A DNA stretch of 7,604 nt, from the NCBI GenBank assembly GCA_900755985.1, contig CAAEIL010000164.1, positions 1 to 7,604 of the forward strand, given 5' to 3'. Numbering within the stretch: the stretch's first letter is position 1; the number at the start of each line of letters is the position of its first letter. Positions 4,954 to 7,604 of the stretch are shown in pieces. Source of the DNA: Bacteroidales bacterium. Its GTDB lineage: Bacteria > Bacteroidota > Bacteroidia > Bacteroidales > Muribaculaceae. The translations under genes were made by a program, and so were the position numbers. Under the pieces are notes generated by a model. It saw only the letters and a program-made list of their open reading frames with translations. It had not been told where the DNA came from and did no database searches.

Positions 4954-7604
4954 ATGAAAAAAATTACAATATTATTAGCCGCAGCCGCTATGGTCCTGGC
5001 CATGCCCTTCAGCGCTTCGGCCAACTGGTCGGCCTGCGCATCGGGTATCATGCTCGACCCCGGTCACGGCGGCAGCGACCCCGGCGCCGCCGGCAACACC
5101 GGCACCAACGAAGCCACACTCGCACTCTGGTGCGGCAAAGCAATGAGCTCCTGGCTCACAACCAACGGTTGCAAACACAAACTGACACGTACGACAAATG
5201 CCACCGTATCTCTCTCGGCACGCCGTTCAGCTTCAATATCATATGACCCACAGGTATTCTGCTCAATACACCTCAACGCCTTCAACGGCGTCGCTCAAGG
5301 CACCGAGACCTGGTACTACTGGACAAGTAACAACCGCCACACCTCACTTGCCAACAAAGTACAGGCTCAGCTTATCAGCAAACTCGGCACCGTCAACCGA
5401 GGCGTAAAACGAAACGGATGGACCGTTATCACCGGTGCCGCTTACATCCCCGCCATCCTCACCGAAGGCCTGTTCGTCGACAACAATTCCGAACGCAAAA
5501 AAATTGACGGCGGCTCCGAATCGGCAAGCCAGAAACTCGCCGGATTCAAAGGATGGGTCAACGCTCACCTCATGGGCTTCTATCAGTTCATCACTAGCGA
5601 AGGCAAATCCATATCGCCCTCACCCGACTCAAGTCCCTACGGAGGCGGTTCGGGTACCGTTGATCCTCCCGTACAACAGTCAGGTTCAATCTCTGTCGCT
5701 TCGGGCCTGCACTTCACGGGTTATGTTGGCGAAGAACCTGAACTCGACCTTGTCATCAAAGGCACCAACATGAACTCGGCAATCAGCGTCAAAGCCAACT
5801 ACGCATCGCGCTTCCAAATCAACAATACTACAGATAACAAGGTTACAGTCCCCGCCGCCGGAGGCACCGTAAAAGTCAAATTCGCCGACTTCTACAAAAA
5901 TAATGTAGCCGGCACATACGGCAATGGCGGTACAGCTGTCATAAACGGCACCTCGATGAACATCCCGTTCAAAATAATCGTTTCGGGTACAGGCAAAGAC
6001 GGAAAGACTGTCACCAAAGAAGTAGCACTCACGGCCGAACTCAAGAACAGACCTCTTGCTCCCGTCGAAAAATGGAACTTCTCCGAACAGAAAGGCAACA
6101 AGACCGCCAAAGGCTATGACGCCTCACAAATCCGAAACTTCGTATACAACGACGGCAAACTCTACTGCGTATACCAGCACATGAACATCCTCGTGCTCAA
6201 CGCCCAGACCGGCGAGAAACTCGGCTTCCTCAAAAACGCCGACGTTGTCAAAGGCGGAATCCTGACACTCTGTGACGTCAAAGTCATTGACAACAAAATC
6301 ATCGCCTGCAACATCGGCGACTCCAAATCACCCCTGCGCGTTTACTCATGGGCAAGCGACAACGCCAAACCCGAGCTCATACTCGAAACCACCGACATGC
6401 AAGGCGCAGCGCGCATCGGCGACTGCATGGAACTCGCCGGCTCGTATGACGGCAGCCTCTGGCTCACCTTCGGTGCCGTCCTTGCCGAAAGCAACACCAA
6501 AACCGTCGTTGTCGAATACAACCGCAACAGCGGCAAATGGACTGCAAAAAACACCCGCGTCTATGCCGACGCCAACAAGACCGAACTTTCCACTCAGTCG
6601 ACAGTCCGCGCTTATCCCAAGAGCGGCAACTACTGGGTTGACGGCAAAGACAGCTATCCCACATGGGCAGTTGCCAACTCATCGACAGGCGGCGTTGTCC
6701 GCTCGACATTTGTCGACACAGGTGAAAGCTGGGGTTCCTGCCACCACGAATTCAATTACGGCGGTCAGAAATACTCAGCCAACCTCGTCTTCAACTCCAA
6801 AGTCTACAAATCCGAAAACGTCATCGACCCCGACAAGAACTATCTCGGAGGACGTATGCGCATCATCGCCGACCTCAGCGGCGACTTCACACGCATGCAA
6901 CAACTCGGCGACTATCCTTCAGCCGGTCTCGGCAGCACATCGCGCAACACGAACGCCACCGGCGACATCATGATCAATACCGACGGCTCGACATATTGGG
7001 AAGGCTGGGTACTCTCGACCACCCACGGACTCGCCTACTACGCTCACGGCTCCGTTCCCGCCAAGACTCCGGCCAAACTCGAAATTCAGGACCCCGCTGA
7101 CGAACAGCCCGCCGAGCCTACGCCCACCATCACCGTAGACAAAGCCACCGTCACGCTCAGCACCACCGTAGGCGAAACTGCCACCGCAGTCCTCGCTGTC
7201 AGCAGCAAAGACCTCACTGCCAACATCAAAGCATCCCTCAGCGGCAGCAGCGCATTCTCCATCAGCCCCGAGACCCTCAGCAAGTCCGGCAACATCACCG
7301 TCACTTACACCCCGCTGTCCGCCGGTAACGACCAGGCCGAACTGACACTATCGTCAACAGGTGCAGCCGACGTCAAAGTCACCCTCAAAGGCACAGCAGC
7401 CGCTAAAGTCGTATTCTCCGACGAAATCAACCCCGAAAATATCGCCGAAGTCTGGAAATACGACAAAGACAACAACGGCGACGGCATCTACGAGCACTCG
7501 TCAATCAAAGACTACACATCTTCAATAGCTCTGATTGGTGATAAACTCTATGTCCTCAACTGCAAATCATACGGCTCTCCCTCTATCGTCGAGCTCGACG
7601 CGTA
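4954..7604 (+). CDS. Secreted N-acetylmuramoyl-L-alanine amidase with Ig/propeller repeats (3' partial)
   Basis: Zinc amidase of the Amidase_3 (AmiC/CwlV-like) family, which cuts the bond between N-acetylmuramic acid and the stem peptide of peptidoglycan. The frame from ATG 4954 is open for 883 codons to the window end. Residues 1-23 are a Sec signal peptide ending in A-S-A. The catalytic domain spans about 31-215: LDPGHGG with zinc ligand His38, Glu53, SIHLNA with His106, and ILTEGLFVDN with catalytic Glu171, so all expected residues are present. A Ser/Pro/Gly linker (216-243) leads to an Ig-like domain (244-365), a beta-rich propeller-like region (about 371-705), a Pro/Glu linker (712-724), a second Ig-like domain (725-815) and the beginning of a second propeller-like region (from 819). 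Most family members end soon after the amidase domain. Anchoring or type IX secretion by a C-terminal tail beyond the window is possible but unseen. Confidence 0.93.
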   Translation, partial: MKKITILLAAAAMVLAMPFSASANWSACASGIMLDPGHGGSDPGAAGNTGTNEATLALWCGKAMSSWLTTNGCKHKLTRTTNATVSLSARRSASISYDPQVFCSIHLNAFNGVAQGTETWYYWTSNNRHTSLANKVQAQLISKLGTVNRGVKRNGWTVITGAAYIPAILTEGLFVDNNSERKKIDGGSESASQKLAGFKGWVNAHLMGFYQFITSEGKSISPSPDSSPYGGGSGTVDPPVQQSGSISVASGLHFTGYVGEEPELDLVIKGTNMNSAISVKANYASRFQINNTTDNKVTVPAAGGTVKVKFADFYKNNVAGTYGNGGTAVINGTSMNIPFKIIVSGTGKDGKTVTKEVALTAELKNRPLAPVEKWNFSEQKGNKTAKGYDASQIRNFVYNDGKLYCVYQHMNILVLNAQTGEKLGFLKNADVVKGGILTLCDVKVIDNKIIACNIGDSKSPLRVYSWASDNAKPELILETTDMQGAARIGDCMELAGSYDGSLWLTFGAVLAESNTKTVVVEYNRNSGKWTAKNTRVYADANKTELSTQSTVRAYPKSGNYWVDGKDSYPTWAVANSSTGGVVRSTFVDTGESWGSCHHEFNYGGQKYSANLVFNSKVYKSENVIDPDKNYLGGRMRIIADLSGDFTRMQQLGDYPSAGLGSTSRNTNATGDIMINTDGSTYWEGWVLSTTHGLAYYAHGSVPAKTPAKLEIQDPADEQPAEPTPTITVDKATVTLSTTVGETATAVLAVSSKDLTANIKASLSGSSAFSISPETLSKSGNITVTYTPLSAGNDQAELTLSSTGAADVKVTLKGTAAAKVVFSDEINPENIAEVWKYDKDNNGDGIYEHSSIKDYTSSIALIGDKLYVLNCKSYGSPSIVELDA
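5683..7604 (+). repeat. Tandem [Ig-like + propeller-like] protein repeat within the amidase gene
   Basis: Residues 244-705 and 725 onward appear to be two copies of one unit. The Ig parts align as V-G-E-E-P-E-L-D-L-V-I-K-G-T-N-M-N (258-274) with V-G-E-T-A-T-A-V-L-A-V-S-S-K-D-L-T (739-755), each followed by a strand ending F-Q-I-N (287-290) or F-S-I-S (768-771). The propeller parts both open with a W-containing strand (V-E-K-W at 371, A-E-V-W at 831) and then D-G-K-L-Y-C-V (400-406) or G-D-K-L-Y-V-L (862-868). The similarity is visible at protein level only; the DNA is diverged, so the duplication is old. Confidence 0.55.

Noticed and set aside
6272..6973. 233-codon plus-strand frame inside the amidase gene
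   Set aside because: Thr/Ser/Pro/Ala-rich out-of-frame product; the amidase frame continues uninterrupted through it with homologous domains on both sides.

Overview
The window looks like chromosomal DNA from a gut-type member of the order Bacteroidales. Muribaculaceae or a close relative is my best guess. The grounds are protein style (a Bacteroidetes-type TatA with a hydrophobic N-terminal extension, a TatC with a long first exported loop, secreted proteins built from Ig and propeller modules), A-rich leaders without Shine-Dalgarno sites, and two exact matches to the Bacteroidetes -7 promoter motif TAnnTTTG. The family assignment is inference. No mobile element, CRISPR array, tRNA or rRNA was seen.

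Layout. Positions 1-848 (minus strand) hold fabD, the malonyl-CoA:ACP transacylase of fatty acid synthesis; only its last few codons lie outside the window. Positions 849-1189 form the divergent control region between fabD and the tat genes. It contains two TAACTTTG elements facing away from each other as a 9-bp inverted repeat, and a hairpin-rich stretch that would be the roughly 210-nt fabD mRNA leader. On the plus strand, tatA (1190-1513) and tatC (1533-2378) encode a minimal twin-arginine translocase. They are followed after 62 nt by a GTG-started SLC1/DAACS-type symporter (2441-3607) whose substrate and sodium signature residues are altered.

Positions 3608-3954 are a non-coding, AT-rich break with two interleaved inverted repeats. 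After it comes a second plus-strand unit. One gene (3955-4923) encodes a small secreted PD40/TolB-like beta-propeller. Thirty nt later begins a very large secreted N-acetylmuramoyl-L-alanine amidase (4954 to beyond 7604), in which the catalytic domain is followed by a repeated [Ig-like + propeller] unit. The last gene runs off the window.

How the genes fit together. fabD feeds membrane lipid synthesis, TatAC exports folded proteins, the symporter brings in a solute, and the last two genes are Sec-exported envelope proteins, one cutting peptidoglycan cross-bridges. The theme is the cell envelope, but only tatA-tatC and the propeller-amidase pair are spaced like functional units. I see no wholly new multi-gene system. 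The best candidates for follow-up are the overlapping divergent promoters, the switch-like fabD leader, the pseudoknot-capable spacer, the odd symporter and the modular amidase.
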